Shown piece after piece: positions 41,350-50,365 of a stretch of 64,000 bases of DNA. This stretch comes from Pirellula sp. (GTDB lineage Bacteria; Planctomycetota; Planctomycetia; Pirellulales; Lacipirellulaceae). The translations under genes and the position numbers were made by a program. The DNA is taken from the NCBI GenBank assembly GCA_013822725.1, contig PNKX01000003.1, forward strand, positions 62,001 to 126,000. Reading direction: 5' to 3'. The notes under the pieces were generated by a model. The model saw only the letters and a list, made by a program, of their open reading frames with translations. It was not told the origin of the DNA and searched no databases. Position 1 is the stretch's first letter. The number at the start of each line of letters is the position of its first letter.

Positions 41350-42891
41350 TCATGCATGAGCTAATTCTACTTTCGCTCCCGTCGCCGCCAGCATGATTTG
41401 GTGTTCGGTCCACTCCTCGACGGGCCGTGCGGCGCCGAGGCGGCCGCGGCACATCACGGCGATGCGGTCGCAGAGCCCCATCAATTCGGGCAAGTAACTG
41501 CTGACGATCAGCACCGCTTTCGGCGGCCGGCCTTGGGCGGGATCGCCGACCGCGAGTTCGTTGATCAACCGGCAGATCTCAGCCTTCGAACCGACGTCGA
41601 TGCCGCGCGTCGGTTCGTCGAGCAGGAGCATGTCGACATCGGCATGGAGCAGGCGGGCGATGGCGACCTTCTGCTGATTGCCGCCGGAGAGAGCGCCGAC
41701 TGGTTGTTGTGGCGAGCGGCACTTAATCCCCAAGCGGTCCACCAGCGGTTGGCTCGCGCGGGCCTGCGCGGCCGGCGTGACCCACCCGCGCGGCGTCAGG
41801 CCGGAGAGTTTGGGCAGCGTGATGTTTTCCGCGATGGTGAGTTCGAGGGCGAGCCCTTCGCGTTTGCGGTCTTCGCTTACTAGGCCCATCCCCTGCCGCC
41901 AGCGGACGCCGGGGGTCTGCCAGCCGTCCAGAGTCGCAACGCGGACCGAACCGTGGGCGACCTGGTCGAGCCCCATGATGGCGCGCAGCAGTTCGGTGCG
42001 CCCGGCGCCGATGATGCCGGCGATGCCGACGACCTCGCCGCGGCGAAGTTCGAGCGTCGCCGATTCGGGCTTCGTGACGCCAGCGAGTTCGCGCATGCTC
42101 AACACCGTCTCGCCCGCTGATCGCGGCGTACGAGGATAAAGCTCCTCGACGTCGCGGCCAACCATCATCGCCACGATGCGATCGACCGGCGTCGACGCGA
42201 CGTCGCCGCTGCCGGTGGTGCGGCCGTCGCGCAGGGCGGTGAAGCGGTCGCAAATCGCTTTCACTTCTTCAAGGAAGTGCGAGATGTAAATGATCGCCAA
42301 CCCGCGCTCGCGCAGGCGGCGGATGAGGGCGAACAGGCGCTCGACGTCTTGCTGCGGGAGGGTGCTGGTCGGCTCGTCGAGAACCAGTACGCGGCAACCG
42401 ATGGCGACGCTGCGGGCGATTTCTACCAATTGTTGCTCGGCGACGGAGAGCCGGCCGGCGGGCAGGTCAAGCGGCAGTTCCGGCCGGCCGATTTCCTTCA
42501 GCGCGGTCATGGCGCGGTCGCGGAGTTCTTGACGGCGGACGAAGGGGCCGCGGGTCGGTTCGACGCCGAGCGAGATGTTCTCGGCGACCGAAAGATCGGG
42601 CGCGAGCGACAGCTCTTGGTAGATCATCGCCACGCCCGCGGCGCGACCGTCGGCGGGCGATTGCGGGCGATAGGGGACGCCGTCGAGCTGCATCTCGCCG
42701 GCGTCGGGGACGAGGGCTCCGCTGAGGATTTTCATCAGCGTGCTTTTGCCGGCTCCATTTTCGCCGACGAGGGCGTGGACTTCGCCGCCGCGGACCTCCA
42801 GGTCGACGCCGCTGAGCGCGTGCGTGGCGCCGTAGCGATGCCGGACGCCCGACATGGCTAAGCGCGGCGGCGTTGGGGGGGACGACGACAT
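41350..42891 (-). CDS. Ribose-type sugar ABC transporter ATP-binding protein (two ABC domains)
   Basis: 513 residues. Domain 1: Walker A GENGAGKST (43-51), signature-like LSVAEQQLVEIARSVA, Walker B RVLVLDEPTST. Domain 2: degenerate Walker A GIIGAGRTE as usual for RbsA/MglA, intact signature LSGGNQQKVAIARLL and Walker B MLLLDEPTRGIDVG. The fused double ATPase is diagnostic of CUT2 importers. It follows the binding-protein gene by 45 bp. Confidence 0.95.
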   Translation of the reverse strand: MSSSPPTPPRLAMSGVRHRYGATHALSGVDLEVRGGEVHALVGENGAGKSTLMKILSGALVPDAGEMQLDGVPYRPQSPADGRAAGVAMIYQELSLAPDLSVAENISLGVEPTRGPFVRRQELRDRAMTALKEIGRPELPLDLPAGRLSVAEQQLVEIARSVAIGCRVLVLDEPTSTLPQQDVERLFALIRRLRERGLAIIYISHFLEEVKAICDRFTALRDGRTTGSGDVASTPVDRIVAMMVGRDVEELYPRTPRSAGETVLSMRELAGVTKPESATLELRRGEVVGIAGIIGAGRTELLRAIMGLDQVAHGSVRVATLDGWQTPGVRWRQGMGLVSEDRKREGLALELTIAENITLPKLSGLTPRGWVTPAAQARASQPLVDRLGIKCRSPQQPVGALSGGNQQKVAIARLLHADVDMLLLDEPTRGIDVGSKAEICRLINELAVGDPAQGRPPKAVLIVSSYLPELMGLCDRIAVMCRGRLGAARPVEEWTEHQIMLAATGAKVELAHA

Positions 42892-42936
42892 TTTCTTAGA
42901 ACCGAGGATGAGGGCCCGGCGAAACAGAATTAAAAC

Positions 42937-43935
42937 TTATTCGAGCAGCGGTTTGATCGCCGGGTCGTCCATGTTTTCTTTCGTCGCCAATTTGACGTCC
43001 GTCACCACGAGGGGATCGACCGGCTTGCCGTCTAGATGATCGAGCATCAGCTTGACGCTCTGGTAGCCCATGTTCACCGGATCTTGAATGACAATCGCGT
43101 CGATCTCGCCGTTGCGGAGTGCTTCGACGAGCAGCGGCGAGGCGTCGAATCCGATGAATTTTACTTTGCCGGCGAGGTTTGTTTTGCGGAGTGCGAGGAG
43201 CAGGCCTTCGGAGGCGGTTTGGTTGGAGGCAAAAATGCCGTCGGCTTCACGGATGACATCGATCATATTGAGCGCCGTCGTTTGGGCCTCAGCGGCCGAG
43301 TCGCCGGTGTAACGATCATCGACCAAGATCTCGGCGCCGCCCGCCTTCATTTCTTCGATGGCGCCATCTTCGCGTTTGGTGGTGCTTTCGTGCCCTTCCA
43401 TATGGCGGAAGCAGATCGTCTTGCCCCCTTTGCCGACGAGTTCCATCAGATGCTTGCCCCCGAGCTTACCCGCGGCGGTGTTGTCGGTGGCGACGAAGCT
43501 GATGTAGTCCTTGCCCGCCTCGCCGTCGACGGCGGAATCGAAGATCAGCACAGGCAAGCCCTTGGCCGTGGCGGTGCGGACTTCGGCGGCGAGCGCCTTG
43601 CTGTCGGTCGGGGCGAGCAGCATCCCCGCGACGCCGGCGTTGGTGAACTGCTGGACGACCTGTTTCTGGCCGGCGCGATCGTTTTCGCGACTGGGGCCTT
43701 TCCAGAGGAGTTCGACGTCGAACTCTTTGGCCGCCTGTTCGCCGCCACGACGGACGGCGTTCCAGAAGGCGGATTGCGTCGCCTTCGGGATCATCACGAT
43801 GGTTCGCTTGCCTTTTGACTCCCCGGCGCTGTTGGCCGGCTTCGCATCGACCGATGCAGCAGGCTCCGAACAACCAATCGCCACAACCGCGAGTAGCGCG
43901 GTGGTCAACGACGCAAGATGACAAGATCGGCTCAC
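42937..43935 (-). CDS. Ribose-type sugar-binding lipoprotein
   Basis: 332 residues from GTG 43935, chosen because GGAG lies 7 nt upstream and a lipoprotein signal follows at once (LASLTTALLAVVAIGC, lipid Cys22). The type I periplasmic-binding fold shows TIVMIPKATQSAFWNAVRRGGEQAAKEFDVELLWKGP, GMLLAPTDSKALAAEV, VLIFDSAVDG, FVATDNTAAGKLGGKHL and DPVNMGYQSVKLMLDHLDGK. It is the first gene of the importer operon. The sugar is unknown; ribose, xylose and fucose-type ligands are all possible. Confidence 0.92.
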   Translation of the reverse strand: MSRSCHLASLTTALLAVVAIGCSEPAASVDAKPANSAGESKGKRTIVMIPKATQSAFWNAVRRGGEQAAKEFDVELLWKGPSRENDRAGQKQVVQQFTNAGVAGMLLAPTDSKALAAEVRTATAKGLPVLIFDSAVDGEAGKDYISFVATDNTAAGKLGGKHLMELVGKGGKTICFRHMEGHESTTKREDGAIEEMKAGGAEILVDDRYTGDSAAEAQTTALNMIDVIREADGIFASNQTASEGLLLALRKTNLAGKVKFIGFDASPLLVEALRNGEIDAIVIQDPVNMGYQSVKLMLDHLDGKPVDPLVVTDVKLATKENMDDPAIKPLLE

Positions 43936-44432
43936 CGGTGAGCTCCAATGCTGATAAGGGAGACGAAAAGGACCGAACTGCAAGTTTAGCCCCGGCGGAA
44001 GCGGTTGGCTATCGCCGGCTCTGACGCCTATGGAACTGGAACGTCTCAAAAACTAACCGCCAAGGACGCCAAGAGCGCCAAGGAAATACCAAGGAAAATT
44101 GGAACCGCCGATGAACGCAGATAAGAATTATCTGCGTCAATCCGCGTTCATCGGCGGTTTCCTAGTTCTTAGTCGTTTCTTCCGTCGTGGCCGTTGTGCC
44201 GTCGTGGTTCAATCCCTCCCCGCATTTCCTTGGCGAACCTTGGCGTCCTTGGCGGTTGAATCAAAACGACTTGCCAATTCCCCTGGCTCTCATCTCGTAC
44301 GCTGGGCTGCCAGCCGTCGCCTGGAAACTTGCCCAAAAGTCAGCTACCTTGTTCCGGCGAGATTCATCGCACATCGCTTTGCGGCGGGGCGGCGTCGACC
44401 GATTGGACCACTTGCCAAGGCTGGCGATTCTG
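43936..44432. other. Divergent intergenic region, 497 bp, mostly repeat
   Basis: It separates the divergent sugar-importer and symporter genes. Promoters for both must lie here. Its centre is the nested repeat at 44055-44257. A reading frame in phase with the symporter extends through it but is built from the repeat. Confidence 0.6.
44055..44257. repeat. Nested inverted repeat of periodic motifs
   Basis: The outer left arm (44055-44087) is AACCGCCAAGGACGCCAAGA plus one more unit. The outer right arm (44224-44257) is its reverse complement, with one extra base between units. The inner arms AACCGCCGATGAACGCAGAT (44103-44124) and ATCTGCGTCAATCCGCG..CATCGGCGGTT (44128-44159) form a second hairpin. 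A third motif group, CCGTCGTGGCCGTTGTGCCG, lies at about 44189-44213. Confidence 0.85.
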
Positions 44433-45830
44433 ATGACTGAAAACTCAAACGCTGCTAACGCTCCTTCCGAAGGGACGCCGCGCGGCATGGCGCTCCACAC
44501 CAAGATCTTGCTCGGCCTGCTGGTCGGCGCCGCGCTGGGCATTGCGTGCAATTTGTCGTTTCGCGTGCCAGCCGACGCGGCGAATGTCGCTGCGATCGAC
44601 GCCAACGGGAACGGTATTCACGACACGCTCGAATGGTGGGCGATCCACGTCGCCGATCCATTAGGCCGGGTCTTCCTGCGGCTGGTGCTGATGGTGGTGC
44701 TGCCGCTGGTGTTTTCGGCGCTGGTGCTCGGCGTCTTGGGGCTCGGCGACTTGTCGCGGCTGGGGCGGGTCGGCTTCACGTCGCTCCTCTATACCCTGAT
44801 TCTCTCGGGAACGTCGGTCGCCATTGGCATCGGGATGGTCAATCTGATCCAGCCTGGCAAGCGACTTTCCGAGGAGCAGGCGACGCAGCTTAAACAGGCC
44901 TATTCAACCGAAGCGGGCGACAAAGTCGCCAGCGCCGAGAAGACGAAGCCGCTGGAGCAAATTCTGCTCGACATGCTCCCCGAGAACCCGATCCAGGAAA
45001 TGGCGGGGGCCTTGGACGGTAGTTCGAAGGGGAACGGCATGCTCGCCGTGATGTTTTTCGCCCTGATTTTCGGCGTGGCGCTGTCGATGGTCGAGGAATC
45101 GAAGCGGGCGGTCACGGTGGCGCTGCTGGAGAGCCTGTTCGACGCCTCGATGATCATCATCGGGTTCGCCATGCGGCTGGCGCCGTATGCGGTGGCCTGC
45201 CTGATGTTCTCGATGACCGCCCGGATGGGCGGCGGCATCCTGGTAACGCTCCTGTGGTTCGTGCTGACGGTCATCTTGGCGCTCAGCCTGCAGATGTTCG
45301 TCGTTTATTCGCTGGCGCTAAAAATCTTTGCCCGGCGCAGTCCGGCGCAGTTTTTCCGTGATTCGCAGGATGCGATTCTCACGGCGTTCGGGACGTCGTC
45401 GTCGAATGCGACGTTGCCGACGGCTCTGCGAGTTTCTAACGAAAAGCTCGGGATTCCGGCGGAAATCGGGCGTTTTGTGCTGACTGTTGGCTCAACCGCC
45501 AACCAGAACGGCACGGCGCTCTACGAGGGAGTGGTGGTGCTGTTTCTCGCTCAGGTCTTCGGCGTGGAACTCACGTTGCCACAGCAGCTAACAGTGGTCT
45601 TGATGTCTGTGTTGGCCGGCGTTGGAACTGCAGGGGTGCCGGGAGGTTCGATCCCGCTGATTGTCGTCGTGCTTCGCTCGGTCGGCGTACCGCCCGATGG
45701 GGTGGCGATCATTCTGGGCGTTGATCGGGTACTCGACATGTGCCGGACGACGCTGAACGTGACTGGCGACCTCACCCTCGCGGCCTGCGTGGCGGCGACG
45801 GAAGAGCGGGCAGAAGCGAAGCGGCGGTAG
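44433..45830 (+). CDS. Dicarboxylate/amino acid:cation symporter (DAACS family)
   Basis: 465 residues from ATG 44433. About eight helices. The family signature is strong: FGTSSSNATLPTALRVSN (serine-rich hairpin), GSTANQNGTALYEGVVVLFLAQVFG (substrate and Na/H site) and GVGTAGVPGGSIPLIVVVLRSVGVPPDGVAIILGVDRVLDMCRTTLNVTGD. It imports C4-dicarboxylates, glutamate or aspartate using a cation gradient. It is longer than GltP by a ~40-residue extracytoplasmic insert after helix 1 (PADAANVAAIDANGNGIHD), which looks like a degenerate Ca loop. Confidence 0.93.
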   Translation: MTENSNAANAPSEGTPRGMALHTKILLGLLVGAALGIACNLSFRVPADAANVAAIDANGNGIHDTLEWWAIHVADPLGRVFLRLVLMVVLPLVFSALVLGVLGLGDLSRLGRVGFTSLLYTLILSGTSVAIGIGMVNLIQPGKRLSEEQATQLKQAYSTEAGDKVASAEKTKPLEQILLDMLPENPIQEMAGALDGSSKGNGMLAVMFFALIFGVALSMVEESKRAVTVALLESLFDASMIIIGFAMRLAPYAVACLMFSMTARMGGGILVTLLWFVLTVILALSLQMFVVYSLALKIFARRSPAQFFRDSQDAILTAFGTSSSNATLPTALRVSNEKLGIPAEIGRFVLTVGSTANQNGTALYEGVVVLFLAQVFGVELTLPQQLTVVLMSVLAGVGTAGVPGGSIPLIVVVLRSVGVPPDGVAIILGVDRVLDMCRTTLNVTGDLTLAACVAATEERAEAKRR

Positions 45831-45861
45831 TCCCGCCGCGTGTCGCGAGATTAGATCCCTT

Positions 45862-46116
45862 TCAACCCTCTTCCTGGGCGCGGTCGGGAGGCAGTCGCTC
45901 AATTGCGATAGCGGGGCCGTGCAACTCGTACACAACTAAAAAACGAGAGCCGATCGCCCGTAAGTCCGGAGGCACCAACTCTAGTGGCACGCTTTCTGGC
46001 ACCCACCCCGTGCGAACTGTGCGAGTCGGCAGTGGCGGCAACTCCACTTCAATATTCAAGTGTTGGGGGCGGATGCACATCAGTGCCTTCGCGATAACAG
46101 TTGTCGTCTCGCTCAT
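45862..46116 (-). CDS. Small hypothetical protein
   Basis: 84 residues from ATG 46116. No motif is recognised. The sequence is balanced in composition, has no signal peptide, and has a conserved-looking core (LNIEVELPPLPTRTVRTGWVP, RFLVVYELHGPAIAIERLPP), with codon use like the neighbours. It converges on the symporter gene. Confidence 0.5.
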   Translation of the reverse strand: MSETTTVIAKALMCIRPQHLNIEVELPPLPTRTVRTGWVPESVPLELVPPDLRAIGSRFLVVYELHGPAIAIERLPPDRAQEEG

Positions 46117-46603
46117 GCCTGCATTCTAGCCGTCGTTTCGCGCCTGCCCATTCAGTCGTGCATCTCGCCGCCGTGAGATTTGCTTCGTTTGATAGCTATG
46201 GTCTCTCTAAAAAAGTGGGCAAAAAGTAATTTCCCCCCGTTGACGCGGCGGCGGAACCGCTTATCTTGTTGCTATTGAGACTCACTATCACTTACCGCAG
46301 CCAGCAGGCCTTTCGGTCGATTGCCAGCCACGGAGCGTGTCCGCGGGAATTATCCCCGTTCGGCCCGCGGCATTTCCACGGCAACGAGACCTCGAAGTAA
46401 CGACCTGACCCCAGCTGCCTTCCTCTGGCGATCGCTAGCCTCCCTCGGAGTCGCCAGCCTTCTGTCGCCTCGAACGCCTCAATGTTGGCGTTCTCACGGC
46501 TGCTCCGCTTACCTCCCCAACCGTTGGCGACGCCCGCCATCGAATGCCAACCGGCGTCGATGGTTGCCGCCGTCGCCATTTGTTCTCAGAAGGATTCCGC
46601 ACG
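46117..46603. other. Intergenic region containing the rpsD promoter and leader, 487 bp
   Basis: A sigma-70-type promoter lies at 46240-46267, leaving a leader of about 330 nt before rpsD. The leader contains short inverted repeats (for example GTTGGCGACGCC...CATCGAATGCCAAC near 46518-46553) and is C-rich. No protein-coding frame is convincing. Confidence 0.55.
46240..46267 (+). promoter_or_regulatory. Putative sigma-70 promoter of rpsD
   Basis: TTGACG at 46240-46245 and TATCTT at 46262-46267 are separated by 16 nt. It lies ~335 nt upstream of the rpsD start and follows an A-rich stretch (46209-46229) that could act as an UP element. Confidence 0.5.
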
Positions 46604-47212
46604 ATGTCGCGCTACACAGGCCCGAAGGGCCGCATCAATCGCCGCCTTGGCGCCATGATTTTCGAAAGCGCCGGCGCCGCCAAGGCATTTGACCGTCGCC
46701 CCAACGCTCCCGGCATGGCGCCGCCGGTGCGCAAGATGTCGACTTACGGCGAGTCGATGCGCGAGAAGCAGAAGATTAAGTACTACTACGGCCTCGGCGA
46801 GCGCCAGCTCCGCCGCATCTTCGAGCAATCGAAGCATGCGACCGGCGACACCGGGTCGCAAATGTTGCTGCTGTGCGAACGGCGGCTCGACAGCGTCGTC
46901 CGCTTGGCCGGCTTCACAAAGACGCGGCCGCAAGCCCGCCAAGGAGTCTGCCATGGTCACTTCACGGTGAACGGGCGCCACTGCGACGTCGCGTCGCTGA
47001 CGGTCCGGGTCGGCGACGTCATTCACGTGAAGCGTCAGGGGAGCCTGACCGACCTGTATGGCGGCAATCTGGCGACGTTCGACGGGAATGCGGCCGATTG
47101 GCTGAGCGTCGATGCGGAGCGACTCGTCATTACCGTGTCGCGGCTGCCTGGACCGGAGGACGTCACCTTGCCGGTGAACGTGCAGAAGGTCGTGGAGTTG
47201 TTGTCGCGCTAA
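46604..47212 (+). CDS. rpsD: 30S ribosomal protein S4
   Basis: 202 residues from ATG 46604 with AAGGA upstream. The S4 N-terminal domain (SRYTGPKGRINRRLGAMIF, ESMREKQKIKYYYGLGERQLRRIF) and the S4 RNA-binding domain (LLLCERRLDSVVRLAGFTKTRPQARQGVCHGHFTVNGR) are complete. S4 binds 16S rRNA early in 30S assembly and in many bacteria represses its own operon. Here the gene stands alone, not next to rpsK/rpsM/rpoA, between a symporter and PEP-CTERM genes, with its own long leader. Confidence 0.97.
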   Translation: MSRYTGPKGRINRRLGAMIFESAGAAKAFDRRPNAPGMAPPVRKMSTYGESMREKQKIKYYYGLGERQLRRIFEQSKHATGDTGSQMLLLCERRLDSVVRLAGFTKTRPQARQGVCHGHFTVNGRHCDVASLTVRVGDVIHVKRQGSLTDLYGGNLATFDGNAADWLSVDAERLVITVSRLPGPEDVTLPVNVQKVVELLSR

Positions 47213-47355
47213 GCCGCAAGCGGCGATTTCAGTCGCTTTCTTTGCACGTCCAGTGATCATCGCCGTCGCACGTCGCATTTAAATTTTTGCAACTCTGTAT
47301 TTCCTATTTTTGTCCCTTCCCACACGTTTCTTTCCTTTCAACTTGGAGTCGTCTC

Positions 47356-48078
47356 ATGAAGAAGTCGCTTGCGGCGCTGGTCGCCGCTATTGTTCTCACT
47401 GCCGGCGTCGCGCACGCCGTCCCCACCTCGTTTGTCGCTCCGAATGGAACGACCTCGCCCTTCGAAGATTGGACCCTCGGCGACGCCAATTCGGTCCACG
47501 CCCAATGGGAAGTTTTTACCGACGCCGTCGGCACGCCAGGCAACCTCCCAGACGTTGCGGGGAGTTTCCCCGCCGCTGGTACGCCTTCCGGCGCCGCAGC
47601 GTTGGTCATCGGCAACACGCCGAGCGCGTTTCTGACGGGCGGCGGCAACATTTATTCGTTTGCCGCGGCAACGAGCTTCAGCGTCACCGTACCGAATTAC
47701 GGTCTCGGCGCCGGTTGGAACAGCCGCTTCGTCGCTCAGATTCAGAACCAAGGCAGTCCGCTGGATTTCACCAGCGTTTTGTTGAGCTACGACGGCGGCA
47801 ATCAACTGCTGCCTTACGACTTCACCGACGAGTTGGTTGGCAATCCCACGCCCGAGAACCTCTTCGCGTGGGACTTAGCCGGATTCAATCCGTCGACGTT
47901 CACGCTCACGTTCAAGGCCTTGGCCAGCTCGATGAGCCTCGACGCCTTGGCGGTCGACACGTTCACGCAACAGGGGGCGTTCGCGCCGATGGGCGTGCCA
48001 GAGCCGGCCACCGGAGCGCTGGCCGCTTTAGGAATGCTCGGCATGTTGGCCGTGCGTCGCCGTGCGGTTCGCGCCTAA
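47356..48078 (+). CDS. PEP-CTERM sorting domain protein
   Basis: 240 residues from ATG 47356 (GGAG 8 nt upstream). The signal peptide KKSLAALVAAIVLTAGVAHA is followed by a single domain of beta-strand character with many Thr/Gly/Asn, and the tail VPEPATGALAALGMLGMLAVRRRAVRA. No enzymatic motif. The next gene (48197) is similar in length, signal and layout, so the two look like a paralogous pair. Probably a surface or extracellular-matrix protein. Confidence 0.88.
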   Translation: MKKSLAALVAAIVLTAGVAHAVPTSFVAPNGTTSPFEDWTLGDANSVHAQWEVFTDAVGTPGNLPDVAGSFPAAGTPSGAAALVIGNTPSAFLTGGGNIYSFAAATSFSVTVPNYGLGAGWNSRFVAQIQNQGSPLDFTSVLLSYDGGNQLLPYDFTDELVGNPTPENLFAWDLAGFNPSTFTLTFKALASSMSLDALAVDTFTQQGAFAPMGVPEPATGALAALGMLGMLAVRRRAVRA

Positions 48079-48196
48079 CGAAATCACCGTCTGTTCTTCA
48101 GTCGGCTGGACCATTTCACCTCAATCGTTCCGCACCGCTGGGCGACGCCCGTCGCCCAGCGGCAGGACATACCAAGTTACTTTTGGAGAAGACCTC

Positions 48197-48922
48197 ATGA
48201 AGATTCGCTTGTTCCTCGCGGCGATTGCCGTCCTCAGCGCCGGCGTCGCCCGTGCGGAGTCGATCAACCTCGCTACCGGCCCAATCGCTCCCAGCTTCCG
48301 CAGCGCCGCCAATACGACTTACTTCGGTTGGAGCAACGGCGCCTGGGACGGCAACGCCGATGCGGGCGCCGGTGAGCCAGCCATTCCGGACGTCATCAAC
48401 GGCACGCCGTCGATCAACCCGGGAAGCCTTGCCGGTCCGCTGCTCACGCAGAACACCGCCGCCGACGTCGTCTCGAGCAGCAACAACGTCTACACCGGAC
48501 CGGCGAACGTCGATCTGACGCTCACCATTCCGACGGCCGGCACTCCCGGAACCGGTTTCACGACGATCATCGTCCAAGGCAATGGCCTGGCCGGATTCGG
48601 CGGCATCACCGATCTGTTCACGTTCGGCACGATCGAAGGGGTGGCGGCGACCTACGTCCATGGCGCCAACGCCGACAATCAGGAAGCGCAGTTCTGGGCC
48701 AAGTGGGAACTCCCCGGCAATGCGGCTTCCTACAGCGTGAACGTCGGCGGTTCAACGTTCGGCGCTGGCGTCCTCTCGATCTCGGACATGACGGTCGACT
48801 CGCTCTGGTCGCCCAACGGCTACGCCCCCGACGTGGTCGCCGCCGTGCCGGAGCCGACCAGCTTTGCTTTGGTAGGGGCGGCGCTTACCGCCGCGACGGT
48901 GTTGGTCCGCCGTCGTCGGTAA
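48197..48922 (+). CDS. PEP-CTERM sorting domain protein
   Basis: 241 residues from ATG 48197 (TTGGAGAAG upstream). The signal peptide KIRLFLAAIAVLSAGVARA precedes a beta-rich domain (FRSAANTTYFGWSNGAWD, TTIIVQGNGLAGFGGITDLFTF, ATYVHGANADNQEAQFWAKWELPG). The tail is VPEPTSFALVGAALTAATVLVRRRR. The layout parallels the preceding gene. Function unknown; presumably exported and sorted by exosortase. Confidence 0.88.
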   Translation: MKIRLFLAAIAVLSAGVARAESINLATGPIAPSFRSAANTTYFGWSNGAWDGNADAGAGEPAIPDVINGTPSINPGSLAGPLLTQNTAADVVSSSNNVYTGPANVDLTLTIPTAGTPGTGFTTIIVQGNGLAGFGGITDLFTFGTIEGVAATYVHGANADNQEAQFWAKWELPGNAASYSVNVGGSTFGAGVLSISDMTVDSLWSPNGYAPDVVAAVPEPTSFALVGAALTAATVLVRRRR

Positions 48923-48937
48923 GTCGCCGATGGTCGT

Positions 48938-48980
48938 CGTCTCGCGGCGGCGCGACTGCCGCGAGACGGCGGCTCTTTTT
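48938..48980 (+). terminator. Rho-independent terminator
   Basis: An 11-bp perfect stem (CGTCTCGCGGC / GCCGCGAGACG, 9-nt loop) 15 nt after the stop codon is followed within a few bases by CTCTTTTT. Confidence 0.75.
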
Positions 48981-49068
48981 CGAGGCGGCTATCGGCCGTC
49001 GGCTGTCAGCTAGAGAAATTTTTTGTTTTTCTCCACGCGAGTTTTCATCGTCAGACAAGGAGGCGTTT

Positions 49069-50349
49069 GTGGTTACCGTGCGATCTTGGCTTTCACTTGC
49101 GTTACGCGGGATGGCCGCGGCGGCATTTGCTTGGGGCGCGGTCGTTGGGAATCGACTGGCTGACGCCGAGTCGCTCGCCTTTGTCTCGGACGATCCTGAG
49201 ATTGAGATGTGGTTTTATCCCGTCTCCTCGGCGAATGGGACGGGGTCGGTGCGTGATCGCGGTTCGAGCTTTGCCACCTATTCGTTTCTCGATGACAACA
49301 ACGAGGTGCAGTTCTACGGCGGCGACGGGTTTGACTCGTCACGGCGCGGCAGCGTCATGCTGGCGAGCGACACGTCGGAGGTCGTTCCGGCGGACCTGGC
49401 CCCCAATCGTTACCAGATCGATTCGCTGCGAGTCACCGTTACGCTCATGGGCAGCGTCGGCGACATTCCGTACGACAACACGGCTGACGATTCGCTGCAA
49501 CTCACCACTGCCGGGGGCGACGATCCGGGCAACCCGATCGAGCTATGGGGCGTTGGCTTCGACGGCGATTACACGAAGTTTGGCTTCAACGGCGAGGCGG
49601 GCGCTGAGTATTTCAATTCGGGTGATCGTCGCTGGCCGATTGCCGCCGGCAGCTTCACCGGTCCGTATCAAGTCTACGCGATTGATCCGGCGGGGAACGA
49701 CGTCGAGAACTCAGTGTTTGGCGGTTACAGCGCCACGGGCGAAGGAAATGAAACGGAGCAGTTCACACCCACACCGTTTGCGGTCGGCAAAGCGTACGAC
49801 AACGAAGGGGTTGAACTCACGCCGGGCACGATGCTTGGCGCCGGGAGAGAACTGGCGTTTGATTTCGATCTCACCAACGCAGGGGTCGTCAGCTATCTGC
49901 AGAACTCGCTCGCGGCGGGGCAGTTGGGGCTCTTCCTTTCGTCGTTGCATCAGCCGCTCGCCCACACCGGCGAGATCGCGTATCCCGATTTCTTTCTCGA
50001 CAACAATCCCAGCGGGCCTAACCCGAACGGCAACGCGCCGAAGATCGAGCTGAACGTCACGATCCTCGACGACGGCTTGGCGGGGGATTTTAGCGGCGAC
50101 GGGGTCGTCGATGGCGCCGACCTGTTGCTGTGGCAGCAGGAAGCGGGACATAGCGGCGGCGCCTTGGCGTCTGACGGCAACGACGACGGCGTCGTCGACC
50201 AGGCCGACTTGACGCTGTGGCGCGATCACTTTGGCGCCCCCGGAGAGAGCTTGCCGGCGGTCGCGGCTGTGCCTGAAGCATCGTCCTGCCTGCTCTTAAG
50301 TTTGGCCGCAGCGGCGTTTGCTGGGATGCAACGTCGACGTTGTCGCTAA
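49069..50349 (+). CDS. PEP-CTERM-like protein with dockerin-like repeats
   Basis: 426 residues from GTG 49069, placed by AAGGAGG (49057-49063) 5 nt upstream; GTG 49078 is an alternative. The signal peptide is [29 protein letters not shown] ~300-residue beta-rich domain with no recognised family follows. Two dockerin-like Ca loops come next ([18 protein letters not shown] and [21 protein letters not shown]). The tail [27 protein letters not shown] has PEA where PEP is usual, so exosortase recognition may be weakened. Confidence 0.82.
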   Translation: MVTVRSWLSLALRGMAAAAFAWGAVVGNRLADAESLAFVSDDPEIEMWFYPVSSANGTGSVRDRGSSFATYSFLDDNNEVQFYGGDGFDSSRRGSVMLASDTSEVVPADLAPNRYQIDSLRVTVTLMGSVGDIPYDNTADDSLQLTTAGGDDPGNPIELWGVGFDGDYTKFGFNGEAGAEYFNSGDRRWPIAAGSFTGPYQVYAIDPAGNDVENSVFGGYSATGEGNETEQFTPTPFAVGKAYDNEGVELTPGTMLGAGRELAFDFDLTNAGVVSYLQNSLAAGQLGLFLSSLHQPLAHTGEIAYPDFFLDNNPSGPNPNGNAPKIELNVTILDDGLAGDFSGDGVVDGADLLLWQQEAGHSGGALASDGNDDGVVDQADLTLWRDHFGAPGESLPAVAAVPEASSCLLLSLAAAAFAGMQRRRCR

Positions 50350-50365
50350 CGGAGGATCGAAGCTC

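Noticed and set aside
44187..44432. N-terminal extension of the symporter frame
   Set aside because: The extension is encoded by the nested repeat; the family's first helix begins shortly after ATG 44433.
48703..49068. Upstream extension of the PEP-CTERM-like frame at 49069
   Set aside because: It overlaps the end of the previous gene in another frame and the terminator at 48938, whereas AAGGAGG places the start at GTG 49069.
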